Shown here: positions 29,430 to 39,101 of the stretch, piece after piece | Position numbering within the stretch: position 1 is the first letter of the stretch | How the letters are laid out: each line of letters starts with the position of its first letter | Assembly: GCA_024639905.1 (NCBI GenBank) | Contig: JAHEGE010000001.1 | Span: 558,001-622,000 of the forward strand | Length of the DNA: 64,000 bases | Origin: Gammaproteobacteria bacterium | GTDB lineage: Bacteria > Pseudomonadota > Gammaproteobacteria > Pseudomonadales > Pseudohongiellaceae | Direction: 5' to 3' | Translations under genes and position numbers: made by a program | The notes under the pieces: model-generated | Told to the model about the DNA's origin: nothing | What the model saw: the letters and a program-made list of their open reading frames with translations, nothing else | Databases searched by the model: none

Positions 29430-30566
29430 ATGTTCGAACTCGTCGAAAACGTTGCGCAGACAGCTGAGATTAAAGTCATCGGTGTCGGCGGTGGAGGCGG
29501 CAACGCCGTGCACCACATGATCAGCAATCAGGTAGAGGGCGTCGAATTTATCTGCGCTAATACCGATTCGCAGGCACTCAACAATATCGACGCGAAGACT
29601 GTCCTCCAGATGGGCTCTGGATTAACCAAGGGCCTCGGTGCAGGCGCCAACCCCGAAGTGGGTCGTCAGGCCGCGCTCGAGGATCGTGACGAGATCGCAG
29701 CAATCCTGGCGGGCGCCGACATGGTCTTCATTACTGCGGGCATGGGTGGTGGCACGGGTACCGGTGCGGCGCCAATCGTCGCCGAGGTCGCGCGTGAATT
29801 GGGCATCCTTACGGTGGCTGTGGTGACGCGCCCCTTCCCCTTCGAAGGCCGCAAGCGATCACTTATCGCGCAGCAGGGTATCGAGGCGCTCTCCGAGCAC
29901 GTGGATTCACTGATTACCATCCCCAACGAAAAACTCCTCGACGTGCTGGGCAAAGATGCCTCCTTGCTCGATGCGTTCAAGGCTGCCAACGATGTGCTCT
30001 TGGGTGCGGTGAAGGGCATTGCAGACCTCATCATGAATCCTGGCATGATTAACGTCGACTTCGCCGATGTGAAGACGGTTATGTCTGAGATGGGCATGGC
30101 TATGATGGGCACCGGCTTTGCATCTGGCCCGGACAGGGCGCGTGAGGCGGCTGAGGCCGCGATTCGCAGCCCACTGCTTGAAGACGTTAACCTGGAAGGC
30201 GCGCGCGGCATCTTAGTCAACATCACCGCCGGTGAGAATCTCTCCTTGGGCGAGTTCTCCGAGGTGGGCGATACGATTGAAGAGTTCGCCTCCGACGATG
30301 CAACAGTGGTGATTGGTACGGTGATTGATCCCACCCTCAAAGACGAAATACACGTTACGGTTGTCGCGACAGGTTTGGGCTCGGTCAATGCTCGTCCTAC
30401 AAAGGTTGTAGATAACACGTCGAAGTACGATGCTATTCGTCGCCCCGTGCCCCGGTCAGATCGCGGCATGGGCAACGCAGCGGTGAAGCTTGATCCCCTG
30501 TTGGACGCGGATGCCGACCTCGACTATCTCGACATCCCTGCCTTTTTACGTAATCAGGCAGACTAG
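29430..30566 (+). CDS. ftsZ: Cell division GTPase FtsZ
   Basis: Tubulin-like GTPase that forms the Z-ring. The 378-aa product has [26 protein letters not shown], the tubulin signature GGGTGTG (106-112), the T7 loop [11 protein letters not shown], a linker of only about 50 residues, and the conserved C-terminal peptide [14 protein letters not shown] that binds FtsA and ZipA. A strong AGGGGG ribosome site precedes ATG 29430. The 217-bp gap to lpxC contains a possible promoter. Confidence 0.99.
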   Translation: MFELVENVAQTAEIKVIGVGGGGGNAVHHMISNQVEGVEFICANTDSQALNNIDAKTVLQMGSGLTKGLGAGANPEVGRQAALEDRDEIAAILAGADMVFITAGMGGGTGTGAAPIVAEVARELGILTVAVVTRPFPFEGRKRSLIAQQGIEALSEHVDSLITIPNEKLLDVLGKDASLLDAFKAANDVLLGAVKGIADLIMNPGMINVDFADVKTVMSEMGMAMMGTGFASGPDRAREAAEAAIRSPLLEDVNLEGARGILVNITAGENLSLGEFSEVGDTIEEFASDDATVVIGTVIDPTLKDEIHVTVVATGLGSVNARPTKVVDNTSKYDAIRRPVPRSDRGMGNAAVKLDPLLDADADLDYLDIPAFLRNQAD

Positions 30567-30669
30567 AGTCACTTTCGGCTCGGTGCTGACTTTCCTGAAG
30601 AGGCACCGCTTCTTCAAAGTCCCGAGACAGAGCAGGCGCCCCCTTCACGTGATAAGCCAGATTCTAGGC

Positions 30670-30698
30670 TTGGGTATGGGGGCTGCGTTTGTTACACT
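30670..30698 (+). promoter_or_regulatory. Possible promoter of lpxC
   Basis: TTGGGT (30670-30675) and TACACT (30693-30698) with 17-bp spacing in the 217-bp ftsZ-lpxC gap. Matches are moderate (3/6 and 4/6), so this is tentative. Confidence 0.38.
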
Positions 30699-30783
30699 TT
30701 CGCCACGCACGAGACAGCAGTGTCAGCTTCTGTCACGGCCATACCAATAATCCTAAGCCTCTCTACTAGGGCAGGGCCGCAAC

Positions 30784-31695
30784 ATGCTGCGTCAACGAAC
30801 CTTAAAGAATATTATCCGCGCCACCGGCGTCGGCCTCCACACCGGTGAAAAGGTGTATCTCACCCTCAGGCCAGCGCCGGTAAATACGGGTATTGTCTTC
30901 TGCCGCGTAGACCTCGATCCCGTCGTGCAGATCAAAGCTAGTGCGACTAATGTGGGTGAGACAACTCTTTCTACCACGCTGGTTCAAGATGGCATTAAAA
31001 TTTCTACCGTCGAACATCTTATGTCCGCACTCTCAGGTCTCGGCATCGATAACGCCTACATTGATGTGAGCGCACCAGAAGTGCCGATCATGGATGGCAG
31101 CGCGGGCCCCTTCGTCTTCCTCATCCAGTCCGCCGGAATCGAAGAGCAGTCAGAGCCTAAGCGCTTCATCAAGATCCTGAAGCCGCTGCGCTTAGAGCAG
31201 GGTGATAAGACCGTCAGCCTCGAGCCTTTCGACGGCTTTAAGGTGAGCTATACGCTGCTTTATGACCACCCTGTTTATAAGCAGTACACCAAGCAGGCGA
31301 CAATCGATTTCAGCAGCACCTCTTTCGTGAAAGAAGTCAGCCGAGCGCGGACATTTGGCTTTATGCACGAATTCGAGGAATTGCGGAATCGCAACCTTGC
31401 CTTGGGCGCGAGCATGGATAATGCAATCGCGGTGGGTGACTACAAGGTGCTTAACGAAGATGGGCTGCGCTACGAAGACGAATTCGTGAAGCATAAGATT
31501 CTAGACTCAATCGGCGATCTCTATCTCCTGGGCAATAGCCTCATCGGCGAATTCAAAGGCCACAAATCGGGCCATGCACTCAACAATGCCCTGCTGCGTA
31601 TGCTAGAAGAAAACGAAGATGCTTGGGAAATCGTGAGTTTTGAAGAGGACACTAATGTCCCCATTTCCTACATGAAGCCTGTCCTCGCCGCTTAG
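30784..31695 (+). CDS. lpxC: UDP-3-O-acyl-N-acetylglucosamine deacetylase LpxC
   Basis: Zinc amidase that catalyses the committed step of lipid A synthesis. The 303-aa product has [20 protein letters not shown], the zinc/catalytic [47 protein letters not shown] (His and Asp zinc ligands) and [16 protein letters not shown] (general acid His). It follows ftsZ, as in most gammaproteobacteria. The C-terminal tail is short and lacks an obvious FtsH degron. Confidence 0.98.
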   Translation: MLRQRTLKNIIRATGVGLHTGEKVYLTLRPAPVNTGIVFCRVDLDPVVQIKASATNVGETTLSTTLVQDGIKISTVEHLMSALSGLGIDNAYIDVSAPEVPIMDGSAGPFVFLIQSAGIEEQSEPKRFIKILKPLRLEQGDKTVSLEPFDGFKVSYTLLYDHPVYKQYTKQATIDFSSTSFVKEVSRARTFGFMHEFEELRNRNLALGASMDNAIAVGDYKVLNEDGLRYEDEFVKHKILDSIGDLYLLGNSLIGEFKGHKSGHALNNALLRMLEENEDAWEIVSFEEDTNVPISYMKPVLAA

Positions 31696-31778
31696 CACCC
31701 TGCTTGCAACGCGGCCCCGGCTCTACTATTCTCTTTGCTCCTGCCCTAGCGGTACTCAAGGCTTTCTGAAAGCTGACC

Positions 31779-32720
31779 ATGAAACTCCTATTCATCGACC
31801 CACGCCACGGCAATAGTCGTACCCTCGAGTTAAAGGGATGGCTGCGCGCATTCGTCTCTCTTTGCCTTATTGGAACACCAGTTGGGCTGGGCTACTTTGG
31901 CTACCATCTGGCGGCGGGCCAGGGCCAGGGGACGTTGGTCTTTAACCAGCAGTCTGCAGACAACTGGCAGCGCGAACTCGAACTACAGGCCTTGCAGCTA
32001 GAGCAGTTGCGCACAGATTCTTCCCAAGAACTCGATGCTCTAACTCTTAAACTTGCAAAGCTGCAGGCCCGTTTAGCACGGCTCGACGCGCTCGGCGCGC
32101 GGGTGTCTACGCTCGCAAATCTACCCACGGCGCAAGATGGGGCTCTGGCATTCGCAGCTGGAGGGCCAGAGATCGCGCTCGCCGCTGAGGGGGCAGACGC
32201 GTCGCCACAGGATATGCACGCATCGATTGCGCAGTTAGAGCGGCTCATCAACGACCGTCAACAACAGCTTAGCGCGATCGAAGGCGTCTTGATTGACAAG
32301 CGCTTTGAGGAGGAGGGGAGGCTTGCCGGTCGCCCAATCGAGGATGCATGGATAGCCTCGCCCTTCGGCAAGCGACCCGATCCGATAACCGGAAAGCTCA
32401 GTTTCCACAGTGGCATAGACCTCACCACAGGAAAGGCTGGAGCGCAGATCAGTAGTGTCGCCGCAGGCGTCGTCACCTGGGCTGGCCCGCGCTCGGGTTA
32501 CGGCCTGATGGTCGAGGTCAATCACGGCAACGGCTATGTGACACGCTATGCGCATTCGCAGGAACTCTTCGTCGAAGTCGGCGATCTCATCGAGCGCGGC
32601 GACACGCTCGCTCTCGTCGGTTCGACCGGCCGCTCAACAGGCCCCCATGTACACTTCGAGGTGTACAAGAACGGACGGGTTGTTGATCCCGCAGCCTATA
32701 TCCGGCGAACTCTCCGCTAG
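31779..32720 (+). CDS. Membrane-anchored M23/LytM-type peptidase
   Basis: Probable peptidoglycan endopeptidase or activator. The 313-aa product has an N-terminal membrane anchor (about 26-47), a periplasmic coiled coil (about 68-110; ELQALQLEQLRTDSSQELDA) and a C-terminal LytM domain. M23 zinc motifs are intact: HSGIDLTTG (HxxxD), YAHSQELFVEVGDLIERGD, and HVHFEV (HxH), so an active enzyme is likely, unlike the degenerate EnvC/NlpD class. It lies between lpxC and secA, the position occupied by secM in E. coli. Confidence 0.9.
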   Translation: MKLLFIDPRHGNSRTLELKGWLRAFVSLCLIGTPVGLGYFGYHLAAGQGQGTLVFNQQSADNWQRELELQALQLEQLRTDSSQELDALTLKLAKLQARLARLDALGARVSTLANLPTAQDGALAFAAGGPEIALAAEGADASPQDMHASIAQLERLINDRQQQLSAIEGVLIDKRFEEEGRLAGRPIEDAWIASPFGKRPDPITGKLSFHSGIDLTTGKAGAQISSVAAGVVTWAGPRSGYGLMVEVNHGNGYVTRYAHSQELFVEVGDLIERGDTLALVGSTGRSTGPHVHFEVYKNGRVVDPAAYIRRTLR

Positions 32721-32871
32721 TTAACACCAGCCCCAGCCTCGTCAATGAGGACTCTTCCCTTGCAGATTGCGCGACCCGGTGTTCGGCGCAACGCGTTGGT
32801 GAAGGAGAGCGGTTTGCTCCGCTGCAAATCCACGGCCCCGCAATTAACCACGATTCGAACAAGATATTATT

Positions 32872-35649
32872 ATGAAATTATTCAGCAAAATTTTTGGCAG
32901 CAGTAATTCCCGTAAGCTGAAGAAGCTCGGGCGCAGCGTAGGCAAGATTAACGCGCTGGAAGAGCAAGTTAAGCCCCTATCCGACGCCGAACTGCAGGCC
33001 AAGACAGGCGAATTTATGGCGCGGATCGAAGCCGGCGAAACGCTAGAGACACTCCTGCCTGAAGCCTTCGCTGTCGCGCGCGAGGCCAGCATTCGCGTGC
33101 TCGGGATGCGCCACTTCGATGTGCAGTTCATCGGCGGCATGGTGCTCAATGAAGGCAGTATCGCCGAAATGCGTACGGGCGAGGGCAAGACCCTCATGGC
33201 CACACTGCCGGCCTATTTAAATGCGCTGTCGGGCAAGGGCGTGCACATCGTCACAGTGAACGAGTACCTTGCGGAGCGCGATGCTAACTGGATGCGCCCT
33301 CTGTATGAATTCTTAGGGCTTAGCGTAGGCGTGATCAAGTCTGGGCAACATCCAGCCGAGAAGAAGGCGGCTTATGAGTGTTCGATTACCTACGGCACCA
33401 ATAACGAATTTGGCTTCGACTACCTGCGCGACAATATGGCGTTTCGGGTGAGCGACAAGATGCAACGCGAGCTTAATTTCGCAGTCGTCGACGAGGTGGA
33501 CTCGATCCTTATCGACGAGGCGCGTACACCGCTTATCATTTCCGGCGCCGCTGAGAACAGCTCGCAGCTTTATCTCGCGATCAATGCCCTCGTGCCGCGC
33601 TTAGAGCGAGGCGAGAAAGTCGAAAAGACGAAGATGGAGCAGATGGACAAGAGCTATGTGGCCGAGGAGGAAGGACACTTTAGCGTCGACGAGAAGAGCC
33701 GCCAGGTTGAGTTGACCGAGGCGGGACACGAGTTCGTCGAAGGCTTGCTTATCGAGCAGAAATTATTGGAAGAAGGCGATTCGCTCTACTCCGCGACGAA
33801 CCTCTCCCTGCTTCACCACGTGCACTCGGCGCTCAAGGCCCATCACCTGTTTAACCGTGATGTAGAGTACATCGTGCAAGACAAGCGCATCGTGTTAATC
33901 GATGAACATACCGGTCGCACGATGGAGGGGCGTAGGCTTTCCGAGGGCTTGCATCAGGCTCTGGAAGCAAAAGAGGGCGTCGAGATTCAGAGCGAGAGTC
34001 AGACGCTCGCGTCGACAACCTTCCAGAATTATTTCCGACTCTACAATAAGCTCGCGGGTATGACCGGCACGGCGGACACCGAAGCCTTCGAGTTCAGCCA
34101 GATCTACGGGCTCGATGTAGTCGTCATCCCCACTAACAATCCGATGGTGCGGGTAGATGCGAATGACCTCATCTTCCTTAGTATGGAAGAAAAGTTAGAA
34201 GCGATCGTCGCGGATATTACCGAGGTTAGCGAGGCGGGTGCGCCAGTGCTTGTGGGTACAGCTTCGATCGAGACGTCAGAGGCGATCTCAAGCTTCCTCA
34301 CCAAGAACAACATTAAGCACGAAGTGCTCAATGCGAAGTTCCATGAGCGAGAGGCACAAATTATCGCGCAGGCGGGGCGCCCAGGCGTGGTGACTATCGC
34401 GACAAATATGGCGGGGCGTGGCACCGACATCGTGTTAGGCGGTAACTGGGAGGTCGAAGTTGAAGAGCTGAATAACCCAAGCGCCGAGCAGATCGAAGAG
34501 ATTAAGGCGGCCTGGCAGTTACGCCACGAGCAGGTGTTAGCCGCGGGTGGCTTACACATTATCGGCACCGAGCGCCATGAGTCGAGGCGTATCGATAATC
34601 AGTTGCGCGGCCGTGCAGGGCGTCAGGGCGACCCAGGCTATTCGCGATTCTATTTGTCGATGGAAGACAATCTGTTGCGTATTTTCGCCACTGATGCGGT
34701 GAAAAACTTCATGCAGAAACTCGGAATGGAACGGGGCGAGGCCATCGAGCATGGCATGGTGACGCGGGCGATCGAAAAGGCGCAACGCAAGGTCGAAGGC
34801 CGCAACTTCGATATACGTAAGCAGCTATTGGAATACGATAACGTGGCTAATGATCAGCGCACCATCGTTTATCGTCAGCGTAATGAGTTGATGGCGAGCG
34901 ATGATGTGTCTGATTTGCTGGTAGACATGCGCGGCGAAGTCGTCGAGCAACTAGTCGACACGTATATCCCGCCGCAGAGCGTACCCGAACAGTGGGACAT
35001 AGAAGGGCTCGAGCAGGCGCTTAAAGTCGAGTTTGCCAGTGAGCAACCGATACAGGCTTGGCTGGATGCCGACGAGAAGCTTTACGAAGAAGAGATTAAG
35101 GCGCGCGTACTGGAGACTCTGACTAAAGAATACGAAGAGAAGAGTGCGACCGTGGGCGACAAGATGCGCGCCTTCGAGAAGCAAATCACTTTGCAAATTC
35201 TGGACGGCCTATGGAAGGAGCATCTCGCCACTATGGACCACCTGCGGCAGGGGATTTTTCTGCGTAGCTACGGTGGCAAGAACCCTAAGCAGGAATACAA
35301 GCGCGAGGCGTTTGCTTTGTTCCAAGACCTCATGACCAACCTGCAACAGGAAGTCATTAAGGTGCTAAGCCATGTGCGAATTCGTCAGGAAGACGAAGCC
35401 GATCAAATTGAGAAACAGCGCGCGCAGGAGCTCGCGGCTCAGAAGTTGAGTCTTCAGCATCAACAGGCCAGCGCGATGGCTGAGCCTCGTCCGGCATCGA
35501 CGGAGGCGCAGAGCGCTACGGTTCCGGTCGGCGGCAGACCACGCGACGCGGCGCCGTTCGTTCGCGAAATGCCCAAGGTAGGACGCAACGAGCCTTGCCC
35601 TTGCGGTTCTGGTAAGAAATACAAAGCTTGCCACGGCAAGATCGCCTAA
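32872..35649 (+). CDS. secA: Preprotein translocase ATPase SecA
   Basis: Motor ATPase of the Sec pathway. The 925-aa product has Walker A in [17 protein letters not shown] (about 102-109), the DEAD-like [19 protein letters not shown], the preprotein-binding domain, [29 protein letters not shown] (motif VI) and the C-terminal zinc-binding SEC-C motif [14 protein letters not shown] for SecB/ribosome contact. ATG 32872 begins [19 protein letters not shown]. The length is normal for gammaproteobacteria. Confidence 0.99.
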   Translation: MKLFSKIFGSSNSRKLKKLGRSVGKINALEEQVKPLSDAELQAKTGEFMARIEAGETLETLLPEAFAVAREASIRVLGMRHFDVQFIGGMVLNEGSIAEMRTGEGKTLMATLPAYLNALSGKGVHIVTVNEYLAERDANWMRPLYEFLGLSVGVIKSGQHPAEKKAAYECSITYGTNNEFGFDYLRDNMAFRVSDKMQRELNFAVVDEVDSILIDEARTPLIISGAAENSSQLYLAINALVPRLERGEKVEKTKMEQMDKSYVAEEEGHFSVDEKSRQVELTEAGHEFVEGLLIEQKLLEEGDSLYSATNLSLLHHVHSALKAHHLFNRDVEYIVQDKRIVLIDEHTGRTMEGRRLSEGLHQALEAKEGVEIQSESQTLASTTFQNYFRLYNKLAGMTGTADTEAFEFSQIYGLDVVVIPTNNPMVRVDANDLIFLSMEEKLEAIVADITEVSEAGAPVLVGTASIETSEAISSFLTKNNIKHEVLNAKFHEREAQIIAQAGRPGVVTIATNMAGRGTDIVLGGNWEVEVEELNNPSAEQIEEIKAAWQLRHEQVLAAGGLHIIGTERHESRRIDNQLRGRAGRQGDPGYSRFYLSMEDNLLRIFATDAVKNFMQKLGMERGEAIEHGMVTRAIEKAQRKVEGRNFDIRKQLLEYDNVANDQRTIVYRQRNELMASDDVSDLLVDMRGEVVEQLVDTYIPPQSVPEQWDIEGLEQALKVEFASEQPIQAWLDADEKLYEEEIKARVLETLTKEYEEKSATVGDKMRAFEKQITLQILDGLWKEHLATMDHLRQGIFLRSYGGKNPKQEYKREAFALFQDLMTNLQQEVIKVLSHVRIRQEDEADQIEKQRAQELAAQKLSLQHQQASAMAEPRPASTEAQSATVPVGGRPRDAAPFVREMPKVGRNEPCPCGSGKKYKACHGKIA

Positions 35650-35689
35650 GGGCATGACGTCTAACGAGTAAAAACTGAGGCAACAAACA

Positions 35690-36883
35690 ATGGATCAGGT
35701 GAGTGTGGCGGGCGTCCGCTTGGCGGCGATAGAAGCGGGAGTGCGTTATCAAAATCGCCGCGACCTCGTGCTGATAGAGCTTGTCCAAGGGGCGCAGACT
35801 GCGGGTGTGTTCACGCTCAATGCTTTCTGCGCCGCGCCAGTAACGCTCGCACGACAACACCTGCGAAAAGCTTCTCCGCGCTACCTGCTCATTAATACGG
35901 GCAATGCCAATGCTGGAACCGGCGCGCGCGGCCTTGCGGACGCGCGAACTTGCTGTGACGCCGTCGCGCGTGAGTGTGGCGTTGAGCCTGAGCAAGTGCT
36001 GCCGTTTTCGACTGGGGTGATTGGCGAGCCGTTGCCAGTTGACACGATCGTAGCGGGCATTCCTAGCGCGCATGCGGCGCTCGCCAACGACACATTCGCC
36101 GAGGCGGCGGCAGGAATCATGACGACCGACACGCGGCCGAAACTGGTGTCGCGTTCGCTCTTAGTGGGCGGCGAGAAGGTCACAATCGCCGGCATAGCGA
36201 AGGGCGCGGGGATGATCAAGCCGAATATGGCGACCATGCTCGCGTATGTCTTTACCGATGCGACCCTGAGTGCGCCGACTCTCGATCGTTTGCTGCGCTC
36301 TGGGGTTAATCAAAGCTTCAATCGTATTACCGTCGACGGCGATACGTCGACTAACGATTGCTGTCTGCTCACTGCCACGGGACAGTCTGCGGCATCTGTC
36401 GAAGACGAGGCCGGGGTTTGTGATCCGGCGTTCGAAGCGGCTCTCGAGGAGGTGCTGCGTGAGCTTGCCATTGAAGTCATCCGCGACGCCGAGGGTGCAA
36501 CCAAATTCGTCACCGTCGAGGTCAGTGGGGGCGCGACGAGCGACGAGTGCCTACACGTTGGCTATGCGGTAGCGGAGTCACCGCTGGTAAAGACAGCGCT
36601 ATTCGCCTCCGATCCGAACTGGGGACGCATCCTCGCGGCTATCGGCAGGGCGGGCTTGCAGGAGCTAGACATTGATTCTGTGCAGGTACGGCTCGGTGAC
36701 ACCTTGATCGTAGCGAATGGCTGCCGAGCCGAGACCTACACTGAGGCGGCGGGGCAAGCGGAAATGGATAAGCGCGATATCACTATCGCGATTAGCCTGG
36801 CACGCGGCGAGTGTGCAGAGACGCTATTTACCGCCGATTTGTCTCACGATTACGTCAGTATCAATGCGGACTACCGCAGCTAG
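35690..36883 (+). CDS. argJ: Bifunctional glutamate N-acetyltransferase / amino-acid acetyltransferase ArgJ
   Basis: Recycles the acetyl group in cyclic arginine biosynthesis: transfers acetyl from N-acetylornithine to glutamate. The 397-aa precursor self-cleaves at the Ala-Thr bond in PNMATMLAYVFTDA (after KGAGMIK), giving alpha and beta chains; the Thr is the nucleophile. Also visible are LINTGNANAGTG, FSTGVIGEPLPV and FASDPNWGRILAAIGRAG. Whether it also uses acetyl-CoA cannot be told from sequence. Located secA-argJ-mutT as in Pseudomonas. Confidence 0.97.
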   Translation: MDQVSVAGVRLAAIEAGVRYQNRRDLVLIELVQGAQTAGVFTLNAFCAAPVTLARQHLRKASPRYLLINTGNANAGTGARGLADARTCCDAVARECGVEPEQVLPFSTGVIGEPLPVDTIVAGIPSAHAALANDTFAEAAAGIMTTDTRPKLVSRSLLVGGEKVTIAGIAKGAGMIKPNMATMLAYVFTDATLSAPTLDRLLRSGVNQSFNRITVDGDTSTNDCCLLTATGQSAASVEDEAGVCDPAFEAALEEVLRELAIEVIRDAEGATKFVTVEVSGGATSDECLHVGYAVAESPLVKTALFASDPNWGRILAAIGRAGLQELDIDSVQVRLGDTLIVANGCRAETYTEAAGQAEMDKRDITIAISLARGECAETLFTADLSHDYVSINADYRS

Positions 36884-36892
36884 GTCTAAGTG

Positions 36893-37318
36893 ATGGAGCG
36901 AGTGCTTCAAGACTCTCCACTACATGTCGCCGTCGGGGTGATTCGCGGCAGTGATGGGCGCGTATTAGTCGCTCGGCGGCGCCACGATCAGCATCAAGGT
37001 GGGCATTGGGAATTTCCTGGCGGCAAGGTCGAGCTTGGCGAGAGTGCAGCCGACGCGCTTTCAAGGGAATTATGGGAAGAGCTTGGCATCGAGGTGGTCG
37101 CGGCAGTACCACTCATGCTGCTAGAGCATCGTTACGCTGACTTATGGGTGCAGTTAGACGTCTGGTGTGTGGATGAATTTCGTGGACAACCCCAGCCGCG
37201 GGAAGGTCAACCGCTCGAATGGCGGACGCTAGATGCGCTCGACGCCACCGATTTCCCCGTCGCCAATCGCGCCATCATCGACAGATTACGGGCGCAGGCA
37301 AGGCGACCGGCTGAGTAG
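36893..37318 (+). CDS. mutT: 8-oxo-dGTP diphosphatase MutT (Nudix hydrolase)
   Basis: Sanitises the nucleotide pool by hydrolysing 8-oxo-dGTP. The 141-aa product (ATG 36893; a GTG directly precedes it) has a perfect Nudix box Gx5Ex7REUxEExGU, beginning GGKVELGES and ending RELWEELGI. The preceding HWEFPGGK and the downstream QPLEWRTLDALD region agree with MutT. It follows argJ by 9 bp and converges on yacG. No thiamine-phosphate-synthase fusion is present. Confidence 0.93.
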   Translation: MERVLQDSPLHVAVGVIRGSDGRVLVARRRHDQHQGGHWEFPGGKVELGESAADALSRELWEELGIEVVAAVPLMLLEHRYADLWVQLDVWCVDEFRGQPQPREGQPLEWRTLDALDATDFPVANRAIIDRLRAQARRPAE

Positions 37319-37327
37319 CAGAGCTGC

Positions 37328-37525
37328 TTAGTTCTGCTGGAGCTCATTCAACAAACTCTCATCAAACTCATCGGAGTAATCTGGTGAGCCGGGAATGCTG
37401 TGACGTTCGTTCGCCCACGCGCCAAAATCGATCAGTCTGCAACGCTCGCTGCAAAAGGGGCGCGCCTCATTCTTTTCGGTCCATTCAACCGGAGTCTGGC
37501 AATTTGGGCAGGCTACTGTTTTCAT
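37328..37525 (-). CDS. yacG: DNA gyrase inhibitor YacG
   Basis: Small zinc-finger protein that in E. coli binds GyrB and blocks gyrase. The 65-aa product begins [15 protein letters not shown] from ATG 37525 (GAGGTC upstream) and has the four zinc cysteines CPNC...FCSERC, then [17 protein letters not shown] and an acidic tail. The start overlaps the coaE stop by 4 bp. Order coaE-yacG downstream of pilD matches Pseudomonas. Confidence 0.93.
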   Translation of the reverse strand: MKTVACPNCQTPVEWTEKNEARPFCSERCRLIDFGAWANERHSIPGSPDYSDEFDESLLNELQQN

Positions 37526-38130
37526 TGTTGACCTCGACTCCACTGCAAATATTCTTCATGTTGAGAATCGACCGCACGATGGAGTGCTTCGATGCTGTCC
37601 TCGTTGCTAATCACATCGTCCGCACGGGCAAGCCGAGTCTCGCGGTCAATCTGACTGGCGATGATGGCCTCGATGGTCTCACGACTGCTGCCATCGCGGC
37701 TTAGCGTGCGTGAAAGTTGGGTCTCTGGCAGCGCGTCGATTACCAGAACCCTGTCGACCAGTTGCGCTTGTTCTGTCTCTAATAATAAGGGAGAGACCAG
37801 GAGGCAATAAGGGCTCGTGCCCGCGCTGAGGCGGGCGCGCATGAGTCGATTGATAAGCGGGTGAAGCAAGTTTTCTAGCCAGGCTTTTTCATCCGGCGCC
37901 GCAAAAATTAGGCTGCGCAGCTGGGCCCGATCTAATGTGCCTTCGGCGGTTAGGATCGAGGATCCGAAATGCGCCTCGATCGCGAGCAGGCCTTCCGTGC
38001 CGGGCTCTACCACTTCTCGAGCTAATAGGTCTGCATCGACAAGGTCTATCCCTTTTTCGGCAAAGCGATCCGCCGCTGCGCTCTTGCCGCTTCCAATGCC
38101 GCCGGTGAGGCCGATGATGCGTCGTGTCAT
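37522..38130 (-). CDS. coaE: Dephospho-CoA kinase
   Basis: Last step of coenzyme A synthesis: phosphorylates the 3'-OH of dephospho-CoA. The 202-aa product has the P-loop [15 protein letters not shown] at residues 7-21, [16 protein letters not shown] and [12 protein letters not shown], as in the family. It follows pilD on the minus strand and is translationally coupled to yacG. The 47 bp upstream contain a 19-bp tandem duplication that includes the pilD stop. Confidence 0.95.
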   Translation of the reverse strand: MTRRIIGLTGGIGSGKSAAADRFAEKGIDLVDADLLAREVVEPGTEGLLAIEAHFGSSILTAEGTLDRAQLRSLIFAAPDEKAWLENLLHPLINRLMRARLSAGTSPYCLLVSPLLLETEQAQLVDRVLVIDALPETQLSRTLSRDGSSRETIEAIIASQIDRETRLARADDVISNEDSIEALHRAVDSQHEEYLQWSRGQQ

Positions 38131-38150
38131 GGGTGAATTTCCTGCAGGGG

Positions 38151-38188
38151 ATTAGGCGCTAGGCTATAAATTAGGCGCTAGGCTATAA
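38151..38188. repeat. Perfect 19-bp tandem duplication at the pilD 3' end
   Basis: The 19-bp unit beginning ATTAGGCGCTAGG occurs twice without mismatch, at 38151-38169 and 38170-38188. The second (pilD-proximal) copy encodes the last residues and TAG stop of pilD on the minus strand; the first copy is a duplicate lying just after it. Confidence 0.9.
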
Positions 38189-39074
38189 ACAGTGCGGCAT
38201 AGCCCGCGATCAGCTGAGGTCCCCAGATTAACATGAGGAAACCAGCTCCGGCGAGAAAGGGGCCAAACGGCATCGGCTGTGACTTGTCGCGGTTGCCTAA
38301 GGTAATGAGTAGCACTCCACAGACGGCGCCTGCTAACGAGGCGAGTAGCACGATTGCGAGGAGAGCCTGCCAGCCTAGCCACGCGCCCAGTGCTGCAAGG
38401 AGCTTAAAATCGCCGTAACCGAGGCCGTGCTTGCCGGTCGCAAGCAGGAAAGCCCAATACAGTCCCCATAGGCTCAGGTAGCCTGCGCTCGCGCCAATAA
38501 CGGCTTCGTAAAGCGTCACGCCGGGTACTCCGTAGCCAAGCGCAGTCGCTACTAGGCCGAGCCAAAGCAGGGGGAGGCTAATATCGTCGGGGATAATCTG
38601 ATGGTCGAAGTCGATGAGGCTGACACACAGCAGGGCCCATGAGAATAGAAGAGTCACTAAGGTCGTTAGAGAGTAGCCGAATTTGGCAGCCACGAATATC
38701 GCGAGCAATCCGGAGGCTATTTCGACGAGTGGGTAGCGAACGGAGATATGAGTGGAGCAGCCGTGGCAGCGACCTCGTAGCAGCAGGTAGCTGAGTACGG
38801 GGATATTCTCCCAGGCGCTCAGCGTGTGTAGGCATTGAGGGCAATGGGAGCGTGGCACGGCCAGATTGAACGCCTCGCCGGTTTGCGCGGCGCCGCTACC
38901 CTCTTCGTGTTGCGGGTTGGCTGCGAGCTCTTGTGCCTGCCACGCGCGTTCGAGCATCAGTGGTAGCCGATGAACGACAACGTTCAGGAAGCTGCCGACC
39001 ATCAGGCCAAACAGGCCGACAACGGCAACAAAGAGGTCTGGGTGGGTAAGGAACACGGAGGAAACTGTGAGCAC
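38178..39074 (-). CDS. pilD: Type IV prepilin peptidase / N-methyltransferase PilD
   Basis: Inner-membrane aspartyl protease that cleaves prepilin leaders and methylates the new N-terminal Phe. The 298-aa product (GTG 39074) has the N-terminal GSFLNVVVHRLP, the zinc cysteines CPQC and CHGC (about 80 and 104), and both catalytic aspartates in SLIDFDHQIIPDD and GYGDFKLLAALGAWLG. About eight membrane helices. It precedes coaE on the minus strand, 27 bases after pilC. Confidence 0.96.
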   Translation of the reverse strand: MLTVSSVFLTHPDLFVAVVGLFGLMVGSFLNVVVHRLPLMLERAWQAQELAANPQHEEGSGAAQTGEAFNLAVPRSHCPQCLHTLSAWENIPVLSYLLLRGRCHGCSTHISVRYPLVEIASGLLAIFVAAKFGYSLTTLVTLLFSWALLCVSLIDFDHQIIPDDISLPLLWLGLVATALGYGVPGVTLYEAVIGASAGYLSLWGLYWAFLLATGKHGLGYGDFKLLAALGAWLGWQALLAIVLLASLAGAVCGVLLITLGNRDKSQPMPFGPFLAGAGFLMLIWGPQLIAGYAALFIA

Positions 39075-39101
39075 GGTTATGGCCTGTAGCAGGTAGCGAC
39101 G

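Noticed and set aside
29666-30475. 269-codon antisense frame across ftsZ
   Set aside because: A shadow produced by the codon bias of ftsZ; low-complexity Ser/Ala/Thr composition.
32721-32871. SecM-like arrest peptide upstream of secA
   Set aside because: No suitable signal-peptide ORF with an arrest motif was found in the 151-bp gap.
36893-37318. Fusion of mutT to a thiamine phosphate synthase domain, as in some pseudomonads
   Set aside because: The frame ends at 37318 after a normal single Nudix domain.
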